From the NCBI GenBank assembly GCA_017481595.1, contig JAFUOY010000041.1, forward strand, positions 1 through 64,000: a stretch of 64,000 nt of DNA, read 5' to 3'. Source of the DNA: Clostridia bacterium. GTDB taxonomy: Bacteria; Bacillota; Clostridia; Oscillospirales; CAG-272. Position numbers and translations under genes: made by a program. Shown in pieces: positions 7,242-15,320 of the stretch (the first letter of the stretch is position 1; every line of letters begins with the position of its first letter). The notes under the pieces were generated by a model. It was not told the DNA's origin and ran no database searches. It saw nothing but the letters and a program-made list of their open reading frames with translations.

Positions 7242-9356
7242 ATGTTTAAAAACATCAATTTGGAATTGAGCTTAAAACCGTTTAAGCAAACAGATGATAA
7301 TTATATTCGCAGAATTTGCGTGCAAATTTTTGAACAGTGGAAACCGCTTTTGAAAAATAGAAAAAATATCGCCATTATGCTTTGGGTGGGTGACGGGAGT
7401 GAGATTCTTGATTACGCAGGTGATTTGGAAGATGCATTCGAATGGGGTCATTTTGTCGGAACGGCAAATCTCCCATATTTGGAAAAGAATGCTCCCGTTG
7501 AAACCTCATTACACGAAAAAAAGCAGGATTATATCAAAAATGTGCCTGTAATGACCTACGGTATCCTCAAAACGATCATTTCTTGTCTGAAAGAGGAAGG
7601 AAAAAAAGCTTTTCCAAATGCTACTATACGGGTGGGGGAAACCTTTGACATCGGTCCGGAGTTTGCTATTTCAGATTTTAAATATAACCGTCATACTGAG
7701 ATATGCACGGGTAGTAGGATGGACGAATTCGGCTTCGTGGATGCCACCGCCACATTAAAGGCAGATGAGCGTTACTATGCATCATATCCAAATGGTATTC
7801 CCGAGGACACACCGTTTGGAACGTTCCTCGGAAAGCAATCCGAAATCTTTTTGAAGGATATGGGATTTGATTATTTGTGGCTCTCTAACGGGCTTGGATT
7901 CAGCGCCAACCCTTGGGATAAAACGGGAAAGATTTTCGATGGAGAGAACTACTATCCCGAAAGGCTCTCGGCAACAAAGGAAAATGTGTTTGCATTTTGG
8001 AAGCTTTTTAGAAAAGAGTGCTCATTCCCACTTGAAACGAGAGGCACGAACAATTCGGTAGGCATTGACTACGCAAGTGACGGTGTCCCACTGTATGACA
8101 TCTACAACGCCAATCTTGACATTACCGCACCGCCAAACTCTCCTTGGGCGGCGCTCAATGACAACTACGGTCTTGAGATTATGGGGCATATGACACGCAT
8201 ATGCGAGTTGCCAAATGAGAAATTTCCGTTTAGATATTATATTCACGACCCTTGGTGGATCAACTCTCCATGGTACGACCGCTACGATGGAGCACCGAGC
8301 GATATTTATCTGCCTATGGCAATTTCACGCATCAATGCAGATGGAAAGGTTGAAACTGCAAATTCCCTTAATATTCTTTCTATTGATAATTCTTACGGAG
8401 GCATGCCTGATGCGTGCGTCAACGAGCCTCTACCACATATACTGAAAGCCGAAAAGGATGCTGCTGACGAGCCTGCACCACTGGTATGGATTTATCCTAT
8501 GAGAGAGTATACCACCTCACACGACGCAGAACTTCTTCGAGAAATGAACATTGGTGACAACTACATTTGTGATGCAATCAATGACGGCTTGCCGCTCTGT
8601 TGTGTGGTGTCAACCGACAATTTTCTTAGACACGACTCAAGCGTTTACCAAAAAAGCATTCTGATCTCACCCGTTCCCGAAAATCCTGCCGTTCTTGAAA
8701 AGCTGACGAGCCTCGCAAAGAATGGCATCGGCATTTTGATGTACGGAACACAGCAAAAGCTGGATAGTGTCCAAAGCTTTAGAGGACTGATAAAGCTTAA
8801 CTCGACAGAAAATGCAAAAAGTCTGCGTGAAGCCTTATCTGAATTTGGATATAGTATAGCTTTCACAAAAAAAGAGGAATGCATAAAGCCTCCCACAATA
8901 GGTATAGCACGAAAAGACAGCGCTCTGTTTTTCTCGGTATACAATGCAAACACCACTACTGATACGCAATTTAAATTTCCACTCGGAGCACCCATACTTT
9001 GCGGAACAGATACTGAAATAACAAATGAAAAATCATCATATCGTTTTAGCCGAAGTGAGCATCGGGAATGTCGCGTATTCGTGAAACAGACAGACGGTGT
9101 TATCTCTTGCAGAGAAGCGCCTCCCGTCAATGCAAGATACAGACGAGCCATCAAAATAACAGGACTTAAGGATGCCACCGTGTTTCTTTTCCCTGAAAAA
9201 GGCTGCGAGTCGGTTGTATCAATAGCAGAGTACACCGACTACACGCCTAAACCTGACCCGCGATTCAAGGTAGTTGATGATGAAACATACGGCAATTACT
9301 TCAAAGGTGAGCATATTAGTGGGGATATTTATTTTTTGATTGGATATAAACGCTAA
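7242..9356 (+). CDS. Uncharacterised 704-residue protein with glycoside-hydrolase-like layout
   Basis: A cytoplasmic protein without signal peptide. I cannot assign a family with confidence. Residues about 1-400 are rich in Trp and acidic residues and read like a (beta/alpha)8 barrel (for example DYLWLSNGLGFSANPWD and YIHDPWWINSPW). About 400-530 resembles an alpha/beta domain (LVWIYPMREY, GIGILMYGTQQ), and the remainder looks like beta-sandwich. This order recalls GH42-type enzymes (barrel, trimerisation domain, beta domain), which is the basis for suggesting carbohydrate hydrolysis; catalytic acids are not identified. The start has GAAGGAGAAAG and its own promoter. It is monocistronic and ends in a strong terminator. 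Another carbohydrate enzyme, the GH36 protein at 15.7 kb, is not linked to it. Confidence 0.6.
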   Translation: MFKNINLELSLKPFKQTDDNYIRRICVQIFEQWKPLLKNRKNIAIMLWVGDGSEILDYAGDLEDAFEWGHFVGTANLPYLEKNAPVETSLHEKKQDYIKNVPVMTYGILKTIISCLKEEGKKAFPNATIRVGETFDIGPEFAISDFKYNRHTEICTGSRMDEFGFVDATATLKADERYYASYPNGIPEDTPFGTFLGKQSEIFLKDMGFDYLWLSNGLGFSANPWDKTGKIFDGENYYPERLSATKENVFAFWKLFRKECSFPLETRGTNNSVGIDYASDGVPLYDIYNANLDITAPPNSPWAALNDNYGLEIMGHMTRICELPNEKFPFRYYIHDPWWINSPWYDRYDGAPSDIYLPMAISRINADGKVETANSLNILSIDNSYGGMPDACVNEPLPHILKAEKDAADEPAPLVWIYPMREYTTSHDAELLREMNIGDNYICDAINDGLPLCCVVSTDNFLRHDSSVYQKSILISPVPENPAVLEKLTSLAKNGIGILMYGTQQKLDSVQSFRGLIKLNSTENAKSLREALSEFGYSIAFTKKEECIKPPTIGIARKDSALFFSVYNANTTTDTQFKFPLGAPILCGTDTEITNEKSSYRFSRSEHRECRVFVKQTDGVISCREAPPVNARYRRAIKITGLKDATVFLFPEKGCESVVSIAEYTDYTPKPDPRFKVVDDETYGNYFKGEHISGDIYFLIGYKR

Positions 9357-9401
9357 CATATTGTGGAGCTAACAAAAAAGACAAATGATATCATAAATGC
9401 A

Positions 9402-9431
9402 AAAAGAGTCACTCAATCGAGTGACTCTTTT
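9402..9431 (+). terminator. Rho-independent terminator of the 704-residue gene
   Basis: Perfect 13-bp stem AAAAGAGTCACTC / GAGTGACTCTTTT with loop AATC. Confidence 0.88.
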
Positions 9432-9445
9432 AATATAAAACAAAA

Positions 9446-9489
9446 ATGACTAAAACGGCTCCATAATCACGGGTGTTCGTTTTAGTCAT
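9446..9489 (-). terminator. Distal terminator of the tRNA-Pro transcript
   Basis: Stem ATGACTAAAACG / CGTTTTAGTCAT (12 bp) with a 20-base loop; read on the minus strand it is followed by TTTTTGTTTT. It lies four bases after the last CCGACCA pseudo-tail and may be the original terminator of the tRNA-Pro gene, now displaced by two inserted elements. Confidence 0.75.
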
Positions 9490-9492
9490 ATC

Positions 9493-9638
9493 TGGTCGGA
9501 ATGACAGGGTTCTCCCTGCCTGCGGGCTGGGCTTTCCGTGGCTCTGACAGTCCACCGGACTGTCATTCACTACCACTTCCCCTTCGAACCCTGTTTTTAT
9601 TATAAAAGCGGCATACCCCAATGGGTACACCGCTTTTA
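9493..9638 (-). repeat. tRNA-tail element, copy 1 (distal to tRNA-Pro)
   Basis: A 146-bp unit. Read on the minus strand it consists of a terminator hairpin with AAAAGCGG arms, a left end CAGGGTTCGAA, a core with the interrupted palindrome TGACAGTCC/GGACTGTCA (9545-9565), a GC-rich hairpin, and a right end GAACCCTGTCATTCC followed by GACCA, which repeats the T-stem 3' strand, acceptor strand and CCA of tRNA-Pro. The left and right ends are inverted repeats (ACAGGGTTC / GAACCCTGT). It carries no plausible protein gene. Confidence 0.85.
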
Positions 9639-9783
9639 TGGTCGGAATGACAGGGTTCTCCCCGCCTGCGGGCTGGGCTTTCCGTGGCTCTGACAGTCCA
9701 CCGGACTGTCATTCACTACCACTTCCCCTTCGAACCCTGTTTTATTATAAAAGCGGCATACCCCAATGGGTACACCGCTTTTA
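9639..9783 (-). repeat. tRNA-tail element, copy 2 (adjacent to tRNA-Pro)
   Basis: A 145-bp tandem copy of the unit at 9493-9638, nearly identical (a C/T change in the GC-rich arm and one T missing from a T-run are visible). Its core palindrome is at 9691-9711. It lies between the intact tRNA-Pro and copy 1 in head-to-tail order, so the region reads tRNA, terminator, core, pseudo-tail, terminator, core, pseudo-tail, distal terminator. Confidence 0.85.
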
Positions 9784-9859
9784 TGGTCGGAATGACAGGG
9801 TTCGAACCTGCGACATCGTGCTCCCAAAGCACGCGCGCTACCAACTGCGCTACATCCCG
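9784..9859 (-). tRNA. tRNA-Pro (anticodon TGG)
   Basis: 76 nt with encoded CCA. The acceptor stem CGGGATG pairs with CATTCCG, the D-arm carries AGTTGGTAGC, the anticodon loop reads CTTTGGG around TGG, and the T-arm is CAGGTTCGAACCCTG. A consensus promoter lies upstream at 9943-9971. The long precursor leader contains a short tandem repeat (9869-9896). TGG can read most proline codons by wobble. Confidence 0.96.
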
Positions 9860-9868
9860 ATATGTAAA

Positions 9869-9896
9869 TGCAAAATGCAAAGTGCAAAATGCAAAA
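9869..9896. repeat. Short tandem repeat TGCAAAR x4
   Basis: Four 7-base units (TGCAAAA, TGCAAAG, TGCAAAA, TGCAAAA) in the 5' leader of the tRNA-Pro precursor, between the mature 5' end and the promoter. No function is evident; a slippage-prone simple repeat. Confidence 0.85.
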
Positions 9897-9942
9897 TTGG
9901 TTTGAATTGTTAAGAAAGCATTTGGCTCTTTTTTGCGTATGT

Positions 9943-9971
9943 ATTATATCAAAAAAAATCTTGTTTGTCAA
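9943..9971 (-). promoter_or_regulatory. Consensus promoter of tRNA-Pro
   Basis: On the minus strand TTGACA, 17 bases, TATAAT: both hexamers are perfect. It lies about 85 bases upstream of the mature tRNA. Confidence 0.9.
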
Positions 9972-9997
9972 TAGACCGCACTAAATTACTTTTAATA

Positions 9998-10035
9998 AAA
10001 AAATCAAGCAGACGTGTTTATCTGCTTGATTTTTT
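9998..10035 (-). terminator. Terminator of the MATE gene
   Basis: Stem AAAAAATCAAGCAGA / TCTGCTTGATTTTTT with an 8-base loop, just after the MATE stop codon. It has T-runs on both strands. Confidence 0.85.
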
Positions 10036-10036
10036 G

Positions 10037-11422
10037 TTATTCGATATTTTTCATCTTTTCGCGGACTTTTATTTCCTTTTTTACGCGTTTAAGAAGGATA
10101 ACGGCAAGGATGGTGGCAAGGAAGTTTACACCGACGAAATTGAGCCAGATACCGTCAAGCCCTAAGCTCCAGAGAGAGCCCAATACAATAATCGGGAACA
10201 AAAGCGCAACGGAAACCGACATTATGGTAGCAAGAACAGGCTTCTCTATGGCGCTTAAAAAGCTTTGTGTGGTTACGGCTACCCAACGGAAAAGGTACGC
10301 AAGGCAAAACAGTCTGATGGCGTGGGTGGAAACCTCAAGAAGCAACACGTCCTCCGCATTTGCAAACATTGATGCAATAGTTTTTGGGAAGAAAAACAAA
10401 AGCGACGTTGACAAAAGACCGATGGTTGCCGTGCCTGTGTAAGCGCACTTAACGATCTTTTTAACTCTTGAATAGTCCTCCGCGCCCCAGTTGTATCCTA
10501 TTGCGGGAGCAAGTGAATCGCTGATGCCGTAGAGCAATGGCCAACAAAAGTCGCTGGCGTACATAAGCACCGCGTATACGGCAACCGCAGTAGTACCGCC
10601 TCCCTCTCCGAACGCCTTTACACCGAGGGTCATAAGAGAAACATTCATTACTATGGAGGTAACTCTGCCTGAAATATTATTGAGGAAGGTAGGAGATCCG
10701 CAGGCGGCAATCTCCTTAAACATTGCTTTATTGAATTTCGGCTTTGTAAACTTTAAAAGCGCCTTCTTTGCAATAAAAGGAGTCAATGCCGCTATGGCGC
10801 TTAAGCCCATTGAAATGCAGGTCGCTATTGCAGAGCCCACAACGTCCATCTTAAGCACGAAAAGGAACAGACACAAAAAGCCGAGAGTTGCAACGTTACA
10901 AAGGATGTTTATAAGCATACTTGTTTTAACGTAGCCGCTTATACGGAGATAATTATCCATTGCGAAAAATATGGTTGTCAAGGGGCTGCAAAGGGCATAT
11001 GTACGAAGGTATCTTACCGAGGTTTCAAGCAAGGCGTCATCCGCGCCCATCGTACGGGAAAGAGGCTCTGCCGCAAAGAACATAATGCATCCCATTACAA
11101 CGGATGCTACGAATATCATTACTATGGAGCAGGAAAAAACGTTGTTTGCGGTCTTATAATCCTTTCTGCCCAGGGCAATGGAAATGGGCACCGAGGCTCC
11201 GACACCCACAAGGTCGGCAATAGAAAAGTTTATCATAACAAGGGGAAACGCAATATTGACGGCGGCAAAGGCGTCCTCGCCAAGTATCTGACCGATAAAT
11301 ATACCCTCAATTATGGTATATACGGACATTGCAAACATACTTACCATACCAGGCATAGCTATAACGAAAAACAGCTTCCACGGATTCATAGTAGCATACA
11401 TTAACTCAGTCTTTGTTTTCAT
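10037..11422 (-). CDS. MATE-family multidrug/cation antiporter
   Basis: A 461-residue inner-membrane exporter with about twelve hydrophobic helices in two similar halves, as in NorM/DinF-type MATE proteins (usual length about 450). The N-terminal signature region (MPGMVSMFAMSVYTIIEGIFIG, broken across helices 1-2) and the later repeat around GSPTFLNNISGRV support the family. Substrates are typically cationic drugs exchanged for Na+ or H+, but the substrate here is unknown. Start at 11422 with AAGGAGGAGAAT. The promoter is consensus and overlaps a palindrome, suggesting repression by a local or distant regulator. Single-gene unit with its own terminator. Confidence 0.93.
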   Translation of the reverse strand: MKTKTELMYATMNPWKLFFVIAMPGMVSMFAMSVYTIIEGIFIGQILGEDAFAAVNIAFPLVMINFSIADLVGVGASVPISIALGRKDYKTANNVFSCSIVMIFVASVVMGCIMFFAAEPLSRTMGADDALLETSVRYLRTYALCSPLTTIFFAMDNYLRISGYVKTSMLINILCNVATLGFLCLFLFVLKMDVVGSAIATCISMGLSAIAALTPFIAKKALLKFTKPKFNKAMFKEIAACGSPTFLNNISGRVTSIVMNVSLMTLGVKAFGEGGGTTAVAVYAVLMYASDFCWPLLYGISDSLAPAIGYNWGAEDYSRVKKIVKCAYTGTATIGLLSTSLLFFFPKTIASMFANAEDVLLLEVSTHAIRLFCLAYLFRWVAVTTQSFLSAIEKPVLATIMSVSVALLFPIIVLGSLWSLGLDGIWLNFVGVNFLATILAVILLKRVKKEIKVREKMKNIE

Positions 11423-11454
11423 ATTCTCCTCCTTGTTATCTTGATTCCTACAGT

Positions 11455-11483
11455 ATTATATCCTAAAAGGAGGATATTGTCAA
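11455..11483 (-). promoter_or_regulatory. MATE promoter with an embedded palindromic operator
   Basis: Minus strand TTGACA-17-TATAAT, both hexamers perfect. The palindrome ATATCCT-N6-AGGATAT occupies 11458-11477, overlapping the -10 and filling the spacer, a classic position for a MarR- or TetR-type repressor. No regulator gene adjoins it. Confidence 0.75.
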
Positions 11484-11493
11484 CATCTTATAA

Positions 11494-11519
11494 AAAAAGA
11501 GAGGCTTCCCTCTCTTTTT
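11494..11519 (-). terminator. Terminator of the paaK-ACT operon
   Basis: Stem AAAAAGAGAGG / CCTCTCTTTTT with a 4-base loop, just downstream of the ACT gene stop. Confidence 0.85.
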
Positions 11520-11527
11520 ACTGTTTA

Positions 11528-11959
11528 TTAAAGCTTACATATATCGGCATTGGTAATAAGATGGAATCCCGCTGCCTCAAGAGCAGACTCCGCAATTTCG
11601 TCATCCTCTACGCGGAGAACAACGTATGCGTGCTTCTCTGTTCTTGCCATAAATGCATAGAGATATTCCATATTGATGCCTGCATTGTCAAGCACGCGAA
11701 GAGCCTCGGTAAGCTTACCGGGAGCGTCTCCTATCTTAACTCCGACAACGTTTGTTACCTTAATAAGATATCCGTTTTCCGTAAGAGTTTTCTTTGCGGT
11801 TTCCTCGTCGTTTACGATAAGACGAAGAATACCGAAATCCTCTGTTTCCGCAATAGAAAGGGCTCTTATATTTACGTTATTTTCTGCAAGGGTGTCCGTA
11901 ATTGAAACAAGAGCGCCCTGCTTATTTTCAACAAAAACTGTAATCTGCTTTATAGCCAT
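11528..11959 (-). CDS. Tandem ACT-domain protein (amino-acid-binding regulator)
   Basis: 143 residues with two ACT-like ligand-binding segments: about 1-68 (IKQITVFVENKQGALVSIT, LSIAETEDFG) and 69-143 (VVGVKIGDAPGKLTEALRVL). Such small ACT proteins bind amino acids and commonly lie beside phenylacetate-CoA ligase or indolepyruvate oxidoreductase genes. ATG 11959 is chosen over an in-frame ATG six codons upstream because AAGGGAG lies 9 bases ahead of it. It starts 18 bases after paaK and shares its Phe-type T-box leader, so the likely ligand is an aromatic amino acid; that last point is inference. Confidence 0.85.
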   Translation of the reverse strand: MAIKQITVFVENKQGALVSITDTLAENNVNIRALSIAETEDFGILRLIVNDEETAKKTLTENGYLIKVTNVVGVKIGDAPGKLTEALRVLDNAGINMEYLYAFMARTEKHAYVVLRVEDDEIAESALEAAGFHLITNADICKL

Positions 11960-11977
11960 AGTCAATACTCCCTTCAA

Positions 11978-13285
11978 TTATATCAATTTACGCTTATCGA
12001 TAACGCGGACAGCCTTACCCTCGCTACGAACGATGCTCTTGGGAGCAACGAGGTGAACCTTAGGATTGATGCCGAGCATTATCTTCATTGCTTCTGCAAG
12101 GGATTTTTCCATTGCAAGAATCTCGCTTACCTTATCAGTAAACTTATCTGCCGTCATTTCTACGTTTACGTCAAAGGTATCGTTGTTATTTACTCTGTCT
12201 ACCACGATCTGATAGTTGGGCTCATATCCTTGCTTAAGAAGAACTGCCTCGATCTGGCTGGGGAATACGTTTACGCCGCGGATGATAAGCATATCGTCGG
12301 TTCTGCCCATAGGCTTAGCCATTTTGATAAGCGTTCTTCCGCAGGAGCATTTCTTACGTGAAAGCACGCAGATATCTCTTGTGCGGTAACGAAGGAGGGG
12401 GAATGCCTCCTTATCAAGGGATGTAAATACAAGCTCACCCTTTGAGCCCTCGGGAAGGACCTCGCCTGTGTCGGGGTCAATAATTTCAGCAAGGAAGTGG
12501 TCCTCGTTAATATGCATACCCGTCTGCTCACAGCATTCGAAGGAAACGCCGGGGCCGGATGTCTCTGTAAGGCCGTAGATATCGTACGCCTTAATGCCAA
12601 GAGTATCCTCAATTCCGCGACGCATCTCCTCTGTCCAAGGCTCAGCGCCGAAAATACCCGCCTTAAGAGGAATATCCTCCGGCTTGTAGCCCTGCTCCTT
12701 CAAGCTTTCGCCAATGTATGCGGCGTAAGAGGGAGTGCAGCAAAGAATAGTTGCGTTCAAGTCCATCATAAACTGGATCTGACGCTCTGTATTACCTGAT
12801 GACATAGGAAGAGTCAAGCATCCAACACGGTGGGAGCCGCCGTTAAGACCGGGGCCGCCTGTGAAAAGGCCATAGCCGTATGCAACCTGGCAAACGTCCT
12901 TCTTAGTACCGCCTGCCGCTACGATAGCGCGGGCGCAGCATTCCTCCCAAAGGTCAACGTCGTGCTGAGTATAGAACGCAACAACACGTCTGCCCGTTGT
13001 ACCTGAGGTTGACTGAATACGAACGCACTCATCAAGGGGCTTGGCAAGGAGTCCGTAGGGATAAGCATCGCGAAGGTCAGCCTTTGTAAGGAACGGAAGC
13101 TTGTATAAATCCTCAATTCCGTGAATATCCTCGGGCTTTACACCCTTTTTATCCATAAGATCACGATAGTACGCCACGTTTTCATAAACGTGCTTTACCT
13201 GTTTAACCAATTTCTCTGACTGAAGCTTTTTTATTTCTTCCACAGGCATGGTTTCAATTTCTTTTTGATAGTAGTTCTGTGTCAT
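11978..13285 (-). CDS. paaK: Phenylacetate-CoA ligase
   Basis: A 435-residue AMP-forming arylacetate:CoA ligase of the ANL superfamily, converting (hydroxy)phenylacetate, ATP and CoA to the aryl-acetyl-CoA. Visible motifs are the phosphate-binding loop STSGTTGRR near 95, YGLTETSG near 240, and the hinge region RTRDICVLSRKKCSCGRT with a cysteine cluster near 330. Length matches the family (about 430). ATG 13285 is used because GAAAGGGTGA precedes it; longer frames run into the T-box leader. In anaerobes PaaK works beside indolepyruvate:ferredoxin oxidoreductase, not present in this window, in either degradation or reductive salvage of arylacetates. A Phe-type T-box upstream favours the biosynthetic direction. 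Confidence 0.92.
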   Translation of the reverse strand: MTQNYYQKEIETMPVEEIKKLQSEKLVKQVKHVYENVAYYRDLMDKKGVKPEDIHGIEDLYKLPFLTKADLRDAYPYGLLAKPLDECVRIQSTSGTTGRRVVAFYTQHDVDLWEECCARAIVAAGGTKKDVCQVAYGYGLFTGGPGLNGGSHRVGCLTLPMSSGNTERQIQFMMDLNATILCCTPSYAAYIGESLKEQGYKPEDIPLKAGIFGAEPWTEEMRRGIEDTLGIKAYDIYGLTETSGPGVSFECCEQTGMHINEDHFLAEIIDPDTGEVLPEGSKGELVFTSLDKEAFPLLRYRTRDICVLSRKKCSCGRTLIKMAKPMGRTDDMLIIRGVNVFPSQIEAVLLKQGYEPNYQIVVDRVNNNDTFDVNVEMTADKFTDKVSEILAMEKSLAEAMKIMLGINPKVHLVAPKSIVRSEGKAVRVIDKRKLI

Positions 13286-13344
13286 AAAAATCACCCTTTC
13301 GTAATATTGAGCCTTTGCTCGGTTTTGATTGATACGGAGTGAGA

Positions 13345-13625
13345 AGAAAAACAAAAACGTCCTCTGCATTCCGAATAGAATACAGAGGACGAGAATTCCC
13401 GTGGTACCACCTCTATTTACCGCTTTCTCACGATTGCGGCCTTTCAGAGTGTCAATCAACACCCTTGTCCTGTGACGGGAACACCCGTTGCATCCTACTT
13501 AAGATAACCTTGTTCAGCGCACTGCTAACAGAATGAATTCAATAAGGTATCCCCTTTTGCCTCGCACCACCCGGCAATTCTCTCCTAAGGTCTTCCCAAA
13601 TCTACTTGTTTCTGCTCATCGCATT
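13345..13625 (-). promoter_or_regulatory. T-box leader, phenylalanine-type, upstream of paaK
   Basis: Minus-strand leader with a long Stem I, AGTAGA loop motif, the T-box core GGTGGTACCACGG (about 13398-13413) and a terminator stem GTCCTCTG.../...CAGAGGAC followed by TTTTTG (13345-13390). In the Stem I internal loop the sequence GAA-TTC-A aligns with the usual specifier position, so the specifier is TTC (Phe) at 13535-13537. Uncharged tRNA-Phe would stabilise the antiterminator and switch on paaK and the ACT gene. The family call is firm; the codon reading is by eye. Confidence 0.9.
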
Positions 13626-13635
13626 TAATGAAAAA

Positions 13636-13664
13636 ATTGTATCACTTTTGCACAAATTTGTCAA
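13636..13664 (-). promoter_or_regulatory. Promoter of the Phe T-box transcript
   Basis: Minus strand TTGACA, 17 bases, TACAAT. The spacer end (AAAAGTGA) is shared with the Tyr T-box promoter at 15622. Confidence 0.85.
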
Positions 13665-13720
13665 GTGGTTTTTGAAAAAATCATTTATTTTATACACAAA
13701 TTGTGCATATTATTCTCAAA

Positions 13721-15277
13721 TTATTCCTTGTCGTAGCAGTAGAAAAGCTCATCTACTCTTTCCTTGTCCCCTTCCTTATTCTTTGTAATAAGGCTTACTA
13801 AGGGAACGACTACCAAGGATACTGCCATTGCGCAAACGCCCATTTCGGGGGATTTGGATGCCGCGGCAGAAAAGCTTTCTGTAAGAGAAATAACGAGCGT
13901 AGATATTCCAACCGTTAACAGTCCCGATATCATACCTGCGTAAGCGCCGATCTTTGTGATCCTCTTTGAGAAAAGACCCCAGATGTAAGGACCGATAAAG
14001 CAGCCCGAAACAACGCCCCAGGAGAAGGACATAAGGCTGACGATAATAGGAATATTTCTCGTAGCGAATATAAAGGAGCAAGCGACGAAGGCAAGACAAA
14101 GTATTCTTGTAAGGGTCATCTGCTTGTCCTGCTTGATTTCCTTTTTGCTGATAGCGGGGATAAGGTCAACGGCTACTGCGGATGCGGAGGTAAGCACCAC
14201 CGCCTCAAGAGTTGACATAGACGCAGAAAGCAAAAGAATGATGATAATTGCGAAAAGAATAAGTCCGAAGGTTCCGTTGCCAAGGACCTCAATAAGAACA
14301 GAGGGAATTACGGAGTCAACGCCGCCCTCGGGAAGCTTGCCGCCGAGAATAAGTCTTGACGTGCTGCCTACGAGGTACGCGCCACAGCCGATAATAAGGC
14401 AGAACACCGTAGAAATAACTGTACCGCGCTTAATAGCCGCAGAGTCCTTGATACCGTAGAACTTGCCTATCATCTGAGGAAGTCCCCAGGTACCGAAGCT
14501 TGTAAGCATAATGTTGAAGCAAAGGAATTTGAATGCGGAGCCGCCAAAAATGCTCGAAAGCTGCTCTCCCGTTACACCGCTCTGATCATCGGGCAAGGGC
14601 TTGAAGTTAGCAAGGTTTTTAAAAAGGCCTGAAATTCCGCCTACGCTATCGTGGGAAAGCACCGCTATAACAAGGCAGATAACGCCGACTATCATAATGA
14701 TACCCTGTACAAGGTCTGCGTAGGCTGTGGCAATATAACCGCCCGCCACTAAGTACAAAGCGGTAAGACAAGCGATCAAAAGCATCCACACCCAGGTTTC
14801 TACACCGGGGAATACAACATTGAAAAGTGAGCCAAGTCCCTTATATACTGCGGCAGAGTAAGGAACGAGGAATATGAATATGACAATTGCCGCAAGGATC
14901 TTCATCCCCTTGGAATCGTATCTTTTTTCAAAATATTCGGGCATTGTTTTAGTGCCCATATGTCTTGTGATCTTTCTTGTGCGGTTGGCAAAGAAGAGCC
15001 AGGAGAGCAAGCAGCCGAGGATCGCGTTACCGATACCGATCCATATAGCGCCGATACCGATATTCCAGCCGTGCTGTCCCGCGTATCCTACGAATACAAC
15101 CGCGGAAAAATACGCGGTTCCGTATGCAAATGCGGTAACCCAGGCATTTACCTTTCTTCCGCCGATAAGAAAGCCGTCAAGAGTTTTTGACTTTTTGTAG
15201 CTTGTAAGTCCGATGCACACCATAATAGCGGCATAGATGCACAAGGCGATAATGATGTAGATCTGTGCGTTTTCCAT
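13721..15277 (-). CDS. Sodium:solute symporter (SSF family) under a Tyr T-box
   Basis: A 518-residue inner-membrane transporter with about 13 helices. The N-terminal half shows the SSF pattern (GGRKVNAWVTAFAYGTAYFS, GTKTMPEYFEKRYDSKGMK) and the middle GTWGLPQMIGKFYG. The family includes PutP (proline), acetate permeases and known phenylacetate permeases; automated annotation would probably say Na+/proline symporter. The Tyr-type T-box immediately upstream argues for an aromatic substrate such as tyrosine or an arylacetate. It precedes the paaK T-box operon on the same strand. ATG 15277 has CTGGGAGGAAAAA. Substrate is inference, family is firm. Confidence 0.9.
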   Translation of the reverse strand: MENAQIYIIIALCIYAAIMVCIGLTSYKKSKTLDGFLIGGRKVNAWVTAFAYGTAYFSAVVFVGYAGQHGWNIGIGAIWIGIGNAILGCLLSWLFFANRTRKITRHMGTKTMPEYFEKRYDSKGMKILAAIVIFIFLVPYSAAVYKGLGSLFNVVFPGVETWVWMLLIACLTALYLVAGGYIATAYADLVQGIIMIVGVICLVIAVLSHDSVGGISGLFKNLANFKPLPDDQSGVTGEQLSSIFGGSAFKFLCFNIMLTSFGTWGLPQMIGKFYGIKDSAAIKRGTVISTVFCLIIGCGAYLVGSTSRLILGGKLPEGGVDSVIPSVLIEVLGNGTFGLILFAIIIILLLSASMSTLEAVVLTSASAVAVDLIPAISKKEIKQDKQMTLTRILCLAFVACSFIFATRNIPIIVSLMSFSWGVVSGCFIGPYIWGLFSKRITKIGAYAGMISGLLTVGISTLVISLTESFSAAASKSPEMGVCAMAVSLVVVPLVSLITKNKEGDKERVDELFYCYDKE

Positions 15278-15320
15278 TTTTTCCTCCCAGAGATATAATA
15301 CAGAGGGACAGGTGCCGTAT

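Noticed and set aside
1-9356. Integrated phage or integrative element
   Set aside because: No integrase, transposase, phage structural gene or clear attachment duplication is visible, although the block looks accessory.
9869-9896. Regulatory iterons or an origin
   Set aside because: Four 7-base units in a tRNA leader with no Rep or DnaA context; a simple slippage repeat is sufficient.
9636-9971. 111-codon minus-strand frame across the tRNA-Pro region
   Set aside because: It translates tRNA-Pro and the repeat elements (including the tRNA promoter); the peptide is a by-product of the repeat sequence.
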